From contig NZ_JOBF01000013.1 in NCBI RefSeq assembly GCF_000718635.1, positions 124,001 to 188,000 of the forward strand: DNA of 64,000 nucleotides, in the 5' to 3' direction. The notes beneath the pieces are model-generated. The model was not told the origin of the DNA. It searched no databases and saw only the letters and a list, made by a program, of their open reading frames with translations. This document shows positions 42,305-54,675 of this stretch, in pieces. This DNA is from Streptomyces varsoviensis. GTDB lineage: Bacteria > Actinomycetota > Actinomycetes > Streptomycetales > Streptomycetaceae. The translations under genes and the position numbers were made by a program. Each line of letters opens with the position of its first letter. The first letter of the stretch is position 1.

Positions 42305-42769
42305 GACTTGCTCACACCTCCGCGCTGGCGGGTGGCGACGCTCATGCGACTGCGAGTGTTGCGCGTCACACCCCTCAAGGGGAAGACGGCGGTCCCGATC
42401 GCGCCTTCGCGGCGGCGCGTTCGGGACGCGGGCCGTACGCGCGCCTGCCCCCGCCGCCGGCCCCGCGCCGCGTCCCTCGCGCCCCCTCGCGCATTCCCGA
42501 CTCGCACGCCTGTGCGCTTACGCCGTGTTCGTCCAGCCGGGTGGCTTGCCGCCCCGCCCCGCCGTGTCGGCGCGCCATCGCCCGGACCGTCGCCTTCAGT
42601 GGCTGGCAGTACATGTGATCAGCGGCACATTAAGCCGAATGTGCCGTACGCGTCCGGGGCCCCGGACCCCAGCCGGGGCCCCGGGAACCCGGCACCGCAC
42701 CCGTCAGTGAACGAACCAACCCGGCCGCGTCGCAGGAGGCCGGGCGGGCGAGCCCCGGAGGTACCAGCC
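42305..42769. promoter_or_regulatory. Intergenic region with a 9-bp inverted repeat
   Basis: 465 bp between the divergent coiled-coil and lipoprotein genes. CGGCACATT (42623-42631) and AATGTGCCG (42638-42646) form a perfect inverted repeat with a 6-bp spacer, 124 bp before the lipoprotein ATG. The rest is C-rich with open frames that have no ribosome binding site, and I see no gene in it. Confidence 0.5.
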
Positions 42770-44902
42770 ATGGCCCACGACGGCGTCCCGAGAGGCACCG
42801 CACCCCGCACCGGCCCCTGCCGCCGGGCCCGCCGGCGCCGCCGCGCCGCGCTGCTGGCGGCCGGCGCGCTGCTCCCGCTGCCCGCCCTGGCCGGCTGCTC
42901 CTCGGACGACGGCCCCGCCGCCGCGCCCCCGGCCCCCATGGACGTGGCGCGCACCGCCCGCGCCGACGTCGCCGACCGGGGCACCCTGCGCTGGGCCGTG
43001 GACGAGCTGCCCGGCACCCTCAACGCCTTCCAGGCCGACGCCGACGCCGCCACCGAGCGTGTCGCCGGGGCCGTACTGCCCGCCCTCTTCACCCTCGACC
43101 AGCGCGGCCGGCCCCGCCGCAACCCCGACTACCTGCGCGGCGCCGAGACCGTCGAGCGCGAGCCCAAGCAGATCGTCGTCTACAAGCTCAACCCGAAGGC
43201 CGTCTGGAGCGATGGCCGCGCGCTGGGCGCCGCCGACTTCGCCGCCCAGTGGAAGGCCCTCAGCGGCAAGGACCACGGGTACTGGACGGCCCGCAACGCC
43301 GGCTACGACCGGATCGAGAAGGTCGAAGCGGGCGTTAAGCCGCACGAGGTCAAGGTCACCTTCGCCCGGCCGTACGCCGACTGGGCCGGGCTCTTCACGC
43401 CGCTGTACCCGCGCACCGTGATGGGCTCCCCGGACGCCTTCAACGACGACGCCCGCAAGGACCTCAAGGTCGCGGCCGGACCCTTCGCGGTCGCGGGCCG
43501 CGACTCCGGCGCCGGCACCCTGACCCTCGCCCGCAACCCGAAGTGGTGGGGCGACCGCGCCAAACTCGACAAGCTCGTGCTGCGGGCCGTACCGCGCGAG
43601 CGCCGCGCCGCCTCCCTCACCGCGGACACCGTCGACCTCGCCGCCGTCGACGCCGCCACCGCCGCGCACATCAACGCCGCCCACCGGCCCGTCGGACAGG
43701 GCCGCAAGGGCGCCGCCGGATCGCCCGCCGACGGCACGGGCGGGCGCGCGGCGGCGGCCGCGATGCGGGCCTGGGCCGAGGCGCACGGCACGCCGGAGGG
43801 GAGCGCGAAGGTCGCCGCCGACGCGCGGCACCGGCGCGAGGAGGCCGCCCGGACCGCGGCCCGCTCGCGGGCCCTGCGCGCGTACACCGTCCGCAAGTCC
43901 CTGGAGCCCGCCTACACCCAGCTCGCGCTCAACGGCGCGTCCGGGCCGCTCGCCGACGAGCGGGTGCGGCGGGCCGTCGCCCGCGCCATCGACCGCGAGG
44001 GGATCGCCGCCGAGGTGCTCGGCCCGCTGGGGCTGCCCTCGGAGCCGCTCGGCAGCCATCTGCTGATGGCCGGCCAGCAGGGGTACGAGGACCACAGCGG
44101 CGCGATCGGCGGCGCGGACGCCCAGGCGGCGCAGGCCCTGCTCGCCGACGCGGGCTGGCAGCAGCACGGCGGCCCGATCGCGCGGAAGAAGGTCGGCGGG
44201 AAGGCCGAGGCGGACCTCGGCGCCGGCGCCAAGGCCGACAGGGACACCAAGGGGGCGAGCGGCGAGGGCAGCGACAAGGGCAACGGGAAGGGCAGCGACG
44301 GCAAGGAGCATGTGCACGGCCGCTCCGGGCCCGAAGGGCCCAAGGACCCCAAGGGCGTCGCCGCCCCGGTCCGCATGAAGAACGGCCAGAAGCTGTCCCT
44401 CCGCTTCGTCCTGCCGCGCGGCGCCGCCGCCGAGCCGCTGCGCGCCGTGGGCGACCGCATCGCCCGCAGCCTGGACGCCATCGGGGTGCGCACGGAGATC
44501 ACCAAGGTCGCCGACGACAGCTACTTCAAGGACTACATCGCCTCGGGCGGCTACGACCTGGCCCTGTACTCCTGGCCCGCCACCGCCTATCCGGCGACCG
44601 ACGCCCGGCCGATCTTCGCCAAGCCGCAGCCCGCCCCCGACGGCTCGCTGCTCGTCGAGCAGAACTACACCAGGGTCGGCACCGACCAGATCGACCAGCT
44701 CTTCGACCAGGCCGCGGCCGAGCTGGACGCCGGCGCCTCGCGGGACCTCGTCGAGCGCGCGGACGCCCGGATCTGGGCGGCGGCCGGCTCGATCCCGCTC
44801 TACCAGCGCCCCGAGCTGATCGCCGCCAAGTCGGACGTCGCCAACGCCGGTGCCTTCGGCTTCGCCACCCCCCGTTACCAGGACATCGGTTTCCGGAAGT
44901 GA
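42770..44902 (+). CDS. Peptide-type ABC transporter substrate-binding lipoprotein, orphan
   Basis: 710 residues behind CCGGAGG. The signal peptide with an Arg-rich n-region ends in lipobox LPALAGC (Cys43). It is an SBP_bac_5 family protein: WSDGRALGAADFAAQWKALS, LAYTQLALNG-type lobes and LALYSWPATAYP. Two insertions stand out, one around 300-365 rich in Ala/Arg and one around 470-525 rich in Lys/Gly/Asp. It is longer than normal (about 540). No permease or ATPase gene is adjacent, so it may feed another Opp-type system or act as a signalling sensor. Confidence 0.85.
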   Translation: MAHDGVPRGTAPRTGPCRRARRRRRAALLAAGALLPLPALAGCSSDDGPAAAPPAPMDVARTARADVADRGTLRWAVDELPGTLNAFQADADAATERVAGAVLPALFTLDQRGRPRRNPDYLRGAETVEREPKQIVVYKLNPKAVWSDGRALGAADFAAQWKALSGKDHGYWTARNAGYDRIEKVEAGVKPHEVKVTFARPYADWAGLFTPLYPRTVMGSPDAFNDDARKDLKVAAGPFAVAGRDSGAGTLTLARNPKWWGDRAKLDKLVLRAVPRERRAASLTADTVDLAAVDAATAAHINAAHRPVGQGRKGAAGSPADGTGGRAAAAAMRAWAEAHGTPEGSAKVAADARHRREEAARTAARSRALRAYTVRKSLEPAYTQLALNGASGPLADERVRRAVARAIDREGIAAEVLGPLGLPSEPLGSHLLMAGQQGYEDHSGAIGGADAQAAQALLADAGWQQHGGPIARKKVGGKAEADLGAGAKADRDTKGASGEGSDKGNGKGSDGKEHVHGRSGPEGPKDPKGVAAPVRMKNGQKLSLRFVLPRGAAAEPLRAVGDRIARSLDAIGVRTEITKVADDSYFKDYIASGGYDLALYSWPATAYPATDARPIFAKPQPAPDGSLLVEQNYTRVGTDQIDQLFDQAAAELDAGASRDLVERADARIWAAAGSIPLYQRPELIAAKSDVANAGAFGFATPRYQDIGFRK

Positions 44903-45123
44903 GCCGCCCGGGGCTCCGGGTGCCGCGCGCCGGGACGCCAGGTGTACGGAACGTGGCGGTGAGACGAATCACCGCAGGTCAGGGCCGGTACGTACGGGCT
45001 GAGGCGGCCTAGGTCGCCGCAGCCACGTACCATGGGGTGAGGCCGTGGCGTGATCTGCCCGGCAGGCACGCGTACCGGACCGTACGCGGAGCCACCCACG
45101 ATTCCGGGAGAAGCGCCGCAAGT

Positions 45124-46989
<1,866 letters not shown>

Positions 46990-47047
46990 CATTCCGCTTT
47001 CCGCGCCAGGCGCTGACGCATCGCGGCCGGCTACGGCCGGTGCGTAT

Positions 47048-47090
47048 CGACGGCCCGGCATTCCGCATCACGCGGGGTGCCGGGCCGTCG
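47048..47090 (+). terminator. Terminator hairpin after typA
   Basis: A perfect 13-bp stem CGACGGCCCGGCA/TGCCGGGCCGTCG (47048-47060 with 47078-47090) with a 17-nt loop and no T tract lies 58 bp after the typA stop. Confidence 0.75.
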
Positions 47091-47460
47091 GCGTGATGGG
47101 TGATCATGTGTTCGCCGCGCAAGGGAATTAAGAGTGCGTCGTGTCCGGATAGCGGCGATCACTGTCCGAATGGAGTGCTAACAGTCCGTTTCGCGGTTGT
47201 CTGTCTGTGATGCGTTTGTCCGGATATCGGGTCTTCGCGCGTAACTGATGTGACCAAAGCGAGACCCTTTAAGTGTGGTTTACGGGCCGCGCGTACTTAA
47301 TAGTTGGCTCCATTGGGCTCGGGTCAATGGGTCACGCGCTGTGGGGAGCGCCGACTCACGAGCACACTCGGGGGCTCTCTCAGCGCGGTTGTCAGGGGTG
47401 TCAGCCACTGCTTTGGGAGCCCGTTTCATAACGACAGTGGACTCCTGAGGAGGCAAACCC
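47091..47460 (+). promoter_or_regulatory. Upstream region of the oligopeptide transporter operon
   Basis: 370 bp, lower GC than the surrounding genes. TGTCCGGATA occurs at 47142-47151 and 47217-47226, with the variant TGTCCGAATG at 47163-47172, a direct-repeat set that may bind a regulator. No coding frame is supported. No convincing -35/-10 pair stands out. Confidence 0.4.
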
Positions 47461-49095
47461 ATGCGCGGTGCGAAGAGCGCAGCTTGGGTCGCAGGTGCGA
47501 TAGCCGTGGCGCTGACCGCGACGGCTTGCGGTGGCGGCAGCAGCAGCAAGGACAGCGCCGGTGGCGCCGTGGACCCGGACGGGGTCTTCAGCTACCAGGG
47601 CGTCGAGCCGCAGAACCCGCTCCAGCCGGCCAACGCCAACGAGGTCGGCGGCGGTCGCGTCCTGGACAACCTCTTCCGGGGTCTGACCGAGTTCGACCCG
47701 AAGACCGGCGCGCTGAAGATGGCCGCCGCCGAGAAGATCGAGACCAAGGACTCCCAGCACTTCACCGTCACGCTGAAGCCGGGCTGGACCTTCCACAACG
47801 GCGAGCCCGTCACCTCCAGCTCGTTCGTCGACGCCTGGAACTGGGGCGCGAACACCAAGAACGCGCAGATCAACAGCTCCTGGTTCGAGGACATCAAGGG
47901 CTACGAGGACGTCCACCCGGCCAGCGGCGACCCGAAGACCGACAAGATGTCGGGTCTCCAGGTCAAGGACGACAAGACCTTCACCATCGAGCTGAAGCAG
48001 CCGGTCTCGTACTTCCAGTACAAGCTGGGCTACGTGGCGCTCTCGCCGCTGCCCAAGGCGTTCTTCAAGGACCCGAAGGGCTTCGGCCAGAAGCCGGTCG
48101 GCAACGGTCCCTACCAGTTCGTGAGCTGGGACCACAACGTCAAGATCACGACGAAGCGCTTCGACAACTACAAGGGTGACGACAAGGCCAAGAACGGCGG
48201 CGTCATCTTCAAGGTCTACCCGAAGCCCGAGGCCGCGTACCAGGACATCCTGTCCAACAACCTCGACACGCTGGACCAGGTCGACCCGACCGACCTCAGC
48301 AAGTACAAGCAGGACCTCGGCGACCGCGCCATCGACCAGCCGATGGCCGGCACCGTCAACATCGGCTTCGCGATGTACGACGACGCCTGGAAGGGCGTCG
48401 ACAAGGCCAAGGTCCGCCAGGGCCTGTCGATGGCCATCGACAGGAAGAGCATCGGCGAGAAGGTCCTGCAGGGCTCCCGTGAGCCCGCGACCGGCTTCGT
48501 GGCGCCCGGCACCGTCGGCTACCAGAAGAACGACAGCGACGTCTTCAAGTTCAACCCCGACAAGGCGAAGCAGCTCATCAAGGAGGGCGGCGGCGTCCCG
48601 GGCAACAAGCTCACCATCCTCTACAACAGCGACGGCGGCCACCAGGGCTGGGTCGACGCGGTGTGCAACTCCATCACCCAGGCCACCGGGATCGCCTGCG
48701 ACGGCAACCCCAAGCCGGACTTCAAGACCGCCCGTGACCTGATCACGTCCAAGAAGCTCAAGGCCGGCGAGATGTACCGCACCGGCTGGCAGGCGGACTA
48801 CCCGCACAACGCGAGCTTCCTCGCCGATGTCTTCCGTACCGGGGCGGCCTCCAACGACTCCGGCTACAGCAGCAAGGAGTTCGACGAGATGGCGGACAAG
48901 GCCGACAAGGCCAAGACGCCCGAGGAGTCGGCGAAGCTGTACGGCGAGGCGGAGAAGATCCTCGAAAAGGACATGCCGCAGATCCCGCTCTGGTACTACA
49001 AGTCGAACGCCGGTTACTCGACGCACGTCAAGAACGTGACCTACGACTGGATCGGCCAGCCGGTCTGGACGCAGGTCGAGGTTCTCAAGAAGTAA
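47461..49095 (+). CDS. Oligopeptide ABC transporter substrate-binding lipoprotein (OppA/DppA type)
   Basis: 544 residues behind GAGGAGG. The signal peptide has lipobox LTATAC (Cys23). SBP_bac_5 features include GRVLDNLFRGLTEFDPKTG, VTLKPGWTFHNGEPVTSSSF, GNGPYQFVSW and WQADYPHNASFLADVF. It captures peptides outside the cell and hands them to the two permeases encoded next. The five-gene order SBP-permease-permease-ATPase-ATPase is complete. BldK-like import of signalling peptides is possible but cannot be distinguished from nutrition. Confidence 0.95.
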   Translation: MRGAKSAAWVAGAIAVALTATACGGGSSSKDSAGGAVDPDGVFSYQGVEPQNPLQPANANEVGGGRVLDNLFRGLTEFDPKTGALKMAAAEKIETKDSQHFTVTLKPGWTFHNGEPVTSSSFVDAWNWGANTKNAQINSSWFEDIKGYEDVHPASGDPKTDKMSGLQVKDDKTFTIELKQPVSYFQYKLGYVALSPLPKAFFKDPKGFGQKPVGNGPYQFVSWDHNVKITTKRFDNYKGDDKAKNGGVIFKVYPKPEAAYQDILSNNLDTLDQVDPTDLSKYKQDLGDRAIDQPMAGTVNIGFAMYDDAWKGVDKAKVRQGLSMAIDRKSIGEKVLQGSREPATGFVAPGTVGYQKNDSDVFKFNPDKAKQLIKEGGGVPGNKLTILYNSDGGHQGWVDAVCNSITQATGIACDGNPKPDFKTARDLITSKKLKAGEMYRTGWQADYPHNASFLADVFRTGAASNDSGYSSKEFDEMADKADKAKTPEESAKLYGEAEKILEKDMPQIPLWYYKSNAGYSTHVKNVTYDWIGQPVWTQVEVLKK

Positions 49096-49230
49096 GTCCG
49101 GCCGGCCAACCGCGCGGCGATGCGCGAACGCCGCCGTTAGCGGTCAGACAGATCGCGCGACTGCCGTCGACTCCCCTGAAGGACAGACAGGGGGGTCGGC
49201 GGCAGCCGCGCCGATCGCATTGGAGGAACG

Positions 49231-50157
49231 ATGGGGCGTTATATCCTTCGACGCCTGCTCCAGATGATCCCGGTGTTCATCGGCACCACATTGATCATCT
49301 TCTTGATGGTGTACGCGCTGCCCGGCGACCCCGTGAAGGCGCTGTTCGGTGACAAGGCCGCGGACCCGGCCACCGTCCTTCGGCTCAAGCACCAATTCGG
49401 CTTGGACAAGCCGCTGCTGGAGCAGTACTGGACGTACCTGACCAACCTGGTCCAGGGCGACCTCGGTACGAGCTTCAGCCAGCGTCCGGTGACGGACATC
49501 CTGACGGACGCCATCCCCGTGACCATCCGGCTCTCTCTCGTGGCGTTCGCCATCGAGATCGTGCTCGGCATCGGCCTCGGCATGCTCGCCGGCCTCAAGC
49601 GGGGCAAGCTCGTCGACCAGCTCGTCCTCGTCGTCACCCTCGTGGTGATCGCCATTCCGGTCTTCGTGCTCGGCTACGTCGCCCAGTCGGTCCTCGGCAA
49701 CGAGCTGCATCTGATCGATCCGACGGTCAACGACTCGAACGACCTCAGCCAGCTCCTGCTGCCCGGCATCGTGCTCGCGTCGGTCTCCCTCGCGTACGTC
49801 TCGAGACTGACCCGGACGAGCATCGCGGAGAACATCCGCGCGGACTACATCCGCACCGCCATCGCCAAGGGCATGCCCAAGCGCCGCGTGGTCGGCATCC
49901 ACCTCATGCGCAACTCGCTCATCCCCGTGGTCACCTTCCTCGGTACGGACCTGGGCGCGCTGATGGGCGGCGCCATCGTGACGGAAGGCATCTTCAACGT
50001 CCAGGGCATCGGAAATACGCTCTACAGGGCAGTCCTCCAAGCCGACGGCCCGCTCGTGGTCGGCCTCGTCACGTTCCTGGTCGTCGTCTACCTCGTCGCC
50101 AGCCTGCTGGTCGACCTGCTCTACGCCGTTCTGGACCCGAGGATTCGCTATGTCTGA
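49231..50157 (+). CDS. Oligopeptide ABC transporter permease, OppB/DppB type
   Basis: 308 residues behind TTGGAGG. It starts MGRYILRRLLQMIPVFIGTT as OppB/DppB proteins do, with six membrane segments and the EAA loop DYIRTAIAKGMPKRRVVGIH that docks with the ATPases. It overlaps the next permease gene by 8 bp. Confidence 0.96.
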   Translation: MGRYILRRLLQMIPVFIGTTLIIFLMVYALPGDPVKALFGDKAADPATVLRLKHQFGLDKPLLEQYWTYLTNLVQGDLGTSFSQRPVTDILTDAIPVTIRLSLVAFAIEIVLGIGLGMLAGLKRGKLVDQLVLVVTLVVIAIPVFVLGYVAQSVLGNELHLIDPTVNDSNDLSQLLLPGIVLASVSLAYVSRLTRTSIAENIRADYIRTAIAKGMPKRRVVGIHLMRNSLIPVVTFLGTDLGALMGGAIVTEGIFNVQGIGNTLYRAVLQADGPLVVGLVTFLVVVYLVASLLVDLLYAVLDPRIRYV

Positions 50158-51130
50158 CACCAGTGGCATCACGAGCCCGAGCCACTCCTCCCCCGCGGGC
50201 GACTACGCCGCCAAGGAAGAGGTGGCACGCCAGAGCGGCACCGCCCCGCAGCCGTCGGAGCCCAAGAAGACCCAGGCCAGCAGCCTGTGGGCGAACGCCT
50301 GGCGCGATCTGCGCCGGCGGCCCGTCTTCATCGTCTCCGGCATCATCATCGTGCTGCTGATCGTCATCGCGATCGCGCCGTCCCTGTTCACCAGCACCAA
50401 CCCCAAGCCGGGCGACCTCGCGCACTTCATGCAGAAGCCGAAGCTCGGCCACTTCTTCGAGGCCGACTGGTTCGGCTACGACGGCCAGGGCCGCAGCATC
50501 TACGCCCGCGTGATCTACGGCGCCCGCGCCTCGATGACCGTCGGCGTGTTCGCCACGCTCTTCGTGACGGTCGCCGGCGGCCTGATCGGCATCCTCGCCG
50601 GCTACTTCGGCGGCTGGGTCGACGCCCTGCTCTCGCGGCTGACCGACATTTTCTTCGGCATCCCGCTGCTGCTCGGCTCGCTCGTCATGCTCCAGGCGTT
50701 CACCGGCCGTACGGCGTGGACCGTGGCGCTGGCGCTCGGCGTGCTGGGCTGGACGCAGGTCGCGCGCGTGATGCGCGGCTCCGTGATCACGGTCAAGCAG
50801 GCGGACTACGTGCAGGCGGCGCGGGCGCTCGGCGCCGGCAACGGCCGCATCATCTTCAAGCACGTGCTGCCGAACGCCATCGCGCCCGTCATCGTCGTCG
50901 CCACCATCGCGCTCGGCATGTACATCTCGGCCGAGGCGACGCTGTCGTACATGGGCATCGGCATCCAGAACGGCATCTCCTGGGGCGCCGACATCTCCAC
51001 CGCCTCCTCGCAGATCCGCAACTCCCTGCACGTACTCCTCTTCCCGGCGGGCTTCCTGACCGTGACCGTGCTGGCGTTCATCATGCTCGGCGACGCGGTC
51101 CGCGACGCCCTCGACCCCAAGCTGCGCTGA
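50150..51130 (+). CDS. Oligopeptide ABC transporter permease, OppC/DppC type
   Basis: 326 residues. A long cytoplasmic N-terminus (about 60 residues) precedes RRRPVFIVSGIIIVLLIVIA; the EAA loop is DYVQAARALGAGNGRIIFKH. It pairs with the OppB-type permease encoded just upstream to form the membrane channel. The stop is 11 bp before the first ATPase gene. Confidence 0.96.
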   Translation: MSDTSGITSPSHSSPAGDYAAKEEVARQSGTAPQPSEPKKTQASSLWANAWRDLRRRPVFIVSGIIIVLLIVIAIAPSLFTSTNPKPGDLAHFMQKPKLGHFFEADWFGYDGQGRSIYARVIYGARASMTVGVFATLFVTVAGGLIGILAGYFGGWVDALLSRLTDIFFGIPLLLGSLVMLQAFTGRTAWTVALALGVLGWTQVARVMRGSVITVKQADYVQAARALGAGNGRIIFKHVLPNAIAPVIVVATIALGMYISAEATLSYMGIGIQNGISWGADISTASSQIRNSLHVLLFPAGFLTVTVLAFIMLGDAVRDALDPKLR

Positions 51131-51141
51131 GGGAGGCGTAC

Positions 51142-52186
51142 GTGACCACCAACGAAACACCCGCGAACGTCCCCGAGCCGGCCGCCGGCAAGGGCGCTCC
51201 GCTGCTCGAAGTCCGCGACCTGCACGTGGAGTTCCACACCCGCGACGGCGTCGTCAACGCGATCAACGGCGTCAACTACTCCGTCTCCGCCGGTGAGACG
51301 CTCGCCGTCCTCGGCGAGTCCGGCTCCGGCAAGTCGGTGACCGCGCAGGCGATCATGGGCATCCTCGACATGCCGCCCGGGAAGATCCCGAAGGGCGAGA
51401 TCTTCTTCCGCGGCGACGACATGCTCCGCATGTCGGACGAGGAGCGGCGCAAGATCCGCGGCAGCAAGCTGGCGATGATCTTCCAGGACGCGCTCTCCGC
51501 GCTCAACCCGGTGCTCAGTGTCGGCTACCAGCTCGGCGAGATGTTCCGCGTGCACCAGGGCCTGTCCCGCAAGGACGCCAAGGCCAAGTCCATCGAGCTG
51601 ATGGACCGGGTGCGCATCCCCGCCGCCAAGGCGCGCGTGAACGACTACCCGCACCAGTTCTCCGGCGGTATGCGCCAGCGCATCATGATCGCGATGGCGC
51701 TCGCCCTGGAACCGGACCTGATCATCGCGGACGAGCCCACCACCGCGCTCGACGTGACCGTGCAGGCGCAGATCATGGACCTGCTCGCGGAGCTCCAGCG
51801 CGAGTACAACATGGGCCTGATCCTGATCACGCACGACCTGGGCGTCGTCGCGGATGTCGCCGACAAGATCGCGGTGATGTACGCGGGACGGATCGTGGAG
51901 AACGCGCCCGTGCACGAGCTGTACAAGCGGCCCGCGCACCCCTACACCCGCGGCCTCCTCGACTCGATCCCGCGCCTGGACCAGAAGGGCCAGGAGCTGT
52001 ACGCGATCAAGGGCCTGCCGCCCAACCTGCAGCACATCCCGGCCGGCTGCGCCTTCAACCCGCGCTGCACCATGGCGCAGGACGTCTGCCGCACCGACGT
52101 GCCCGTACTGCACCAGGTGACGGAGCGGGACGGCGCGGAACTGCCCGGCCGCGGCAGCGCGTGCCACTTCTGGAAGGAGACGATCC

Positions 52187-52194
<8 letters not shown>
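51142..52194 (+). CDS. Oligopeptide ABC transporter ATPase, OppD/DppD type
   Basis: 350 residues from GTG behind GGGAGGC. Walker A is GESGSGKS, the signature FSGGMRQR and Walker [13 protein letters not shown]. The C-terminal oligopeptide-transporter extension carries Cys residues in [16 protein letters not shown]. It energises import with the OppF-type partner, whose gene overlaps by 8 bp. Confidence 0.96.
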
Positions 52195-53338
<1,144 letters not shown>

Positions 53339-53364
53339 CGCATTGGTCGTCTGATAGGCCGCTC

Positions 53365-53415
53365 AACGCGGGTGGGGCTTCCCGGATCTACGGTCCGGGA
53401 AGCCCCACCCGCGTT
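53365..53415. terminator. Strong terminator of the oligopeptide transporter operon
   Basis: A perfect 21-bp stem (53365-53385 with 53395-53415), 9-nt loop, starts 27 bp after the last stop. A few Ts follow. Confidence 0.92.
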
Positions 53416-53470
53416 TGCGCACCGCGATATCGGGAGGCCGCTCGCGACGGCTTCCGCTTAGGGTGAGGGC

Positions 53471-54076
53471 ATGACGATCACGGAGAACGCCGCGGGGGCA
53501 GGGGCCGTGAGCCCGGTGGAGGCGCTGATACTGGTGGACGCCCAGGCGGCGTTCATGACGGGCGACGAGGCGGTACCGGCCGCCGCGGAACTGCTCGTAC
53601 AGCTCAAGAGCCTCCTCGCGAGGGCCCGCGAGGCCGGCGCGCTGATCGTCCACCTCCAGAACGACGGGGCCCCGGGCACGGTCGACGAGCCGGGGACGCC
53701 GGGCTGGGAGCTGTACCTCCCGGTGGAGACCGGCCCGCGGGAGAAGGTCGTCCGCAAGACGGAGGACAACGGCTTCGACGGCACGAACCTCGGCGAACTG
53801 CTGACGGGGGAGGGCGTGCGCTCCATGGCCGTCTGCGGCGTCATGTCGGAGATGTGCGTCCTGGCGACGGCCCGCGCCGCCCTGGAAGACGGCTACCGCG
53901 TGCTCCTCGCGCACGACGCCCACGCCACGTACGACATTCCGGCGGGCCCGGGCAGCGAGGGCGTACCGGCGGCGACGGCTTCGCGGGTGGCGGAGTGGGC
54001 GCTCGGCGACGAGATCGAGATCGTGGCGAACGCGTCGTCGGTGTCGTTCACCGAGCCGACTGCGTCACCTATGTAG
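53471..54076 (+). CDS. Isochorismatase-family cysteine hydrolase
   Basis: 201 residues from the ATG behind AGGGTGAGGG. The catalytic triad is visible: Asp23 (LVDAQAAF), Lys96 (VVRKTEDNGF) and Cys129 (VCGVMSEMCVLATARAAL). Family members hydrolyse amides such as nicotinamide or N-carbamoyl groups, or the isochorismate ether. No siderophore genes are near, so it is probably an amidase of unknown substrate. Confidence 0.9.
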   Translation: MTITENAAGAGAVSPVEALILVDAQAAFMTGDEAVPAAAELLVQLKSLLARAREAGALIVHLQNDGAPGTVDEPGTPGWELYLPVETGPREKVVRKTEDNGFDGTNLGELLTGEGVRSMAVCGVMSEMCVLATARAALEDGYRVLLAHDAHATYDIPAGPGSEGVPAATASRVAEWALGDEIEIVANASSVSFTEPTASPM

Positions 54077-54104
54077 CCTGCGTCGTCTACGTCGCCTGCG
54101 TCGC

Positions 54105-54542
54105 CTAAGTCCCGAGGCTGAACCAGACGGCTTTGCCGGGCGAGTCGGGGTCGCCCTCGTGGCTCTGCACCCCCCACGCGTCCGCACACGCCTGTACGAG
54201 CCCGAGACCCCGCCCATGCTCGTCCTCTCCGGTCGGCGAGTGCCGTCGCGGCAGCCCGGAGCCGGTGTCCCACACGGCGACCCGCAGATCGTGCGGCACC
54301 CAGTCGACGCTGACGTACGCGTCGGTCTTGCTGTAGCGGTACGCGTTGGTGGCCAACTCGGACACCAGCAACTCGGCCGTATCGACGACGCAGTGCAGCC
54401 GCGCCGCTTTGAGGATGGCCCGCACGGTGGTCCTGACGATCCCGACCGCGCGAGGGTCGTGCGGGATGAACAGGCCGTAGGACCAGGGTTCGTGGGGGTT
54501 GGGTGGCTCGGGGGGCTTGTGGGTCTCATCGGGCATGCGCAT
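54105..54542 (-). CDS. RsbW-like ATP-binding protein of an XRE/DUF397 triplet
   Basis: 145 residues from an ATG behind TGGAGG. HATPase_c_2 domain: DTAELLVSELATNAYRYSKT (N-box), VWDTGSGLP and GRGLGLVQACADAWGV. It is divergent from the DUF5753-type XRE regulator and DUF397 genes, a triplet repeated many times in Streptomyces genomes (abaA/whiJ-like loci) and linked to development. It probably modulates the regulator or a sigma factor. Confidence 0.88.
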   Translation of the reverse strand: MRMPDETHKPPEPPNPHEPWSYGLFIPHDPRAVGIVRTTVRAILKAARLHCVVDTAELLVSELATNAYRYSKTDAYVSVDWVPHDLRVAVWDTGSGLPRRHSPTGEDEHGRGLGLVQACADAWGVQSHEGDPDSPGKAVWFSLGT

Positions 54543-54675
54543 GGCAGCCTCCAGTTGAGTGCAGTCTGTGACTGAAGCCATACTTAAGGTAGCGTGCATC
54601 GTGTTACGACTACAACCCGCCCGGCGGTAGCGGGAGTTCCGCGCGCGGCAGCGGGTTCGTGAACAGGGAGGGCGT

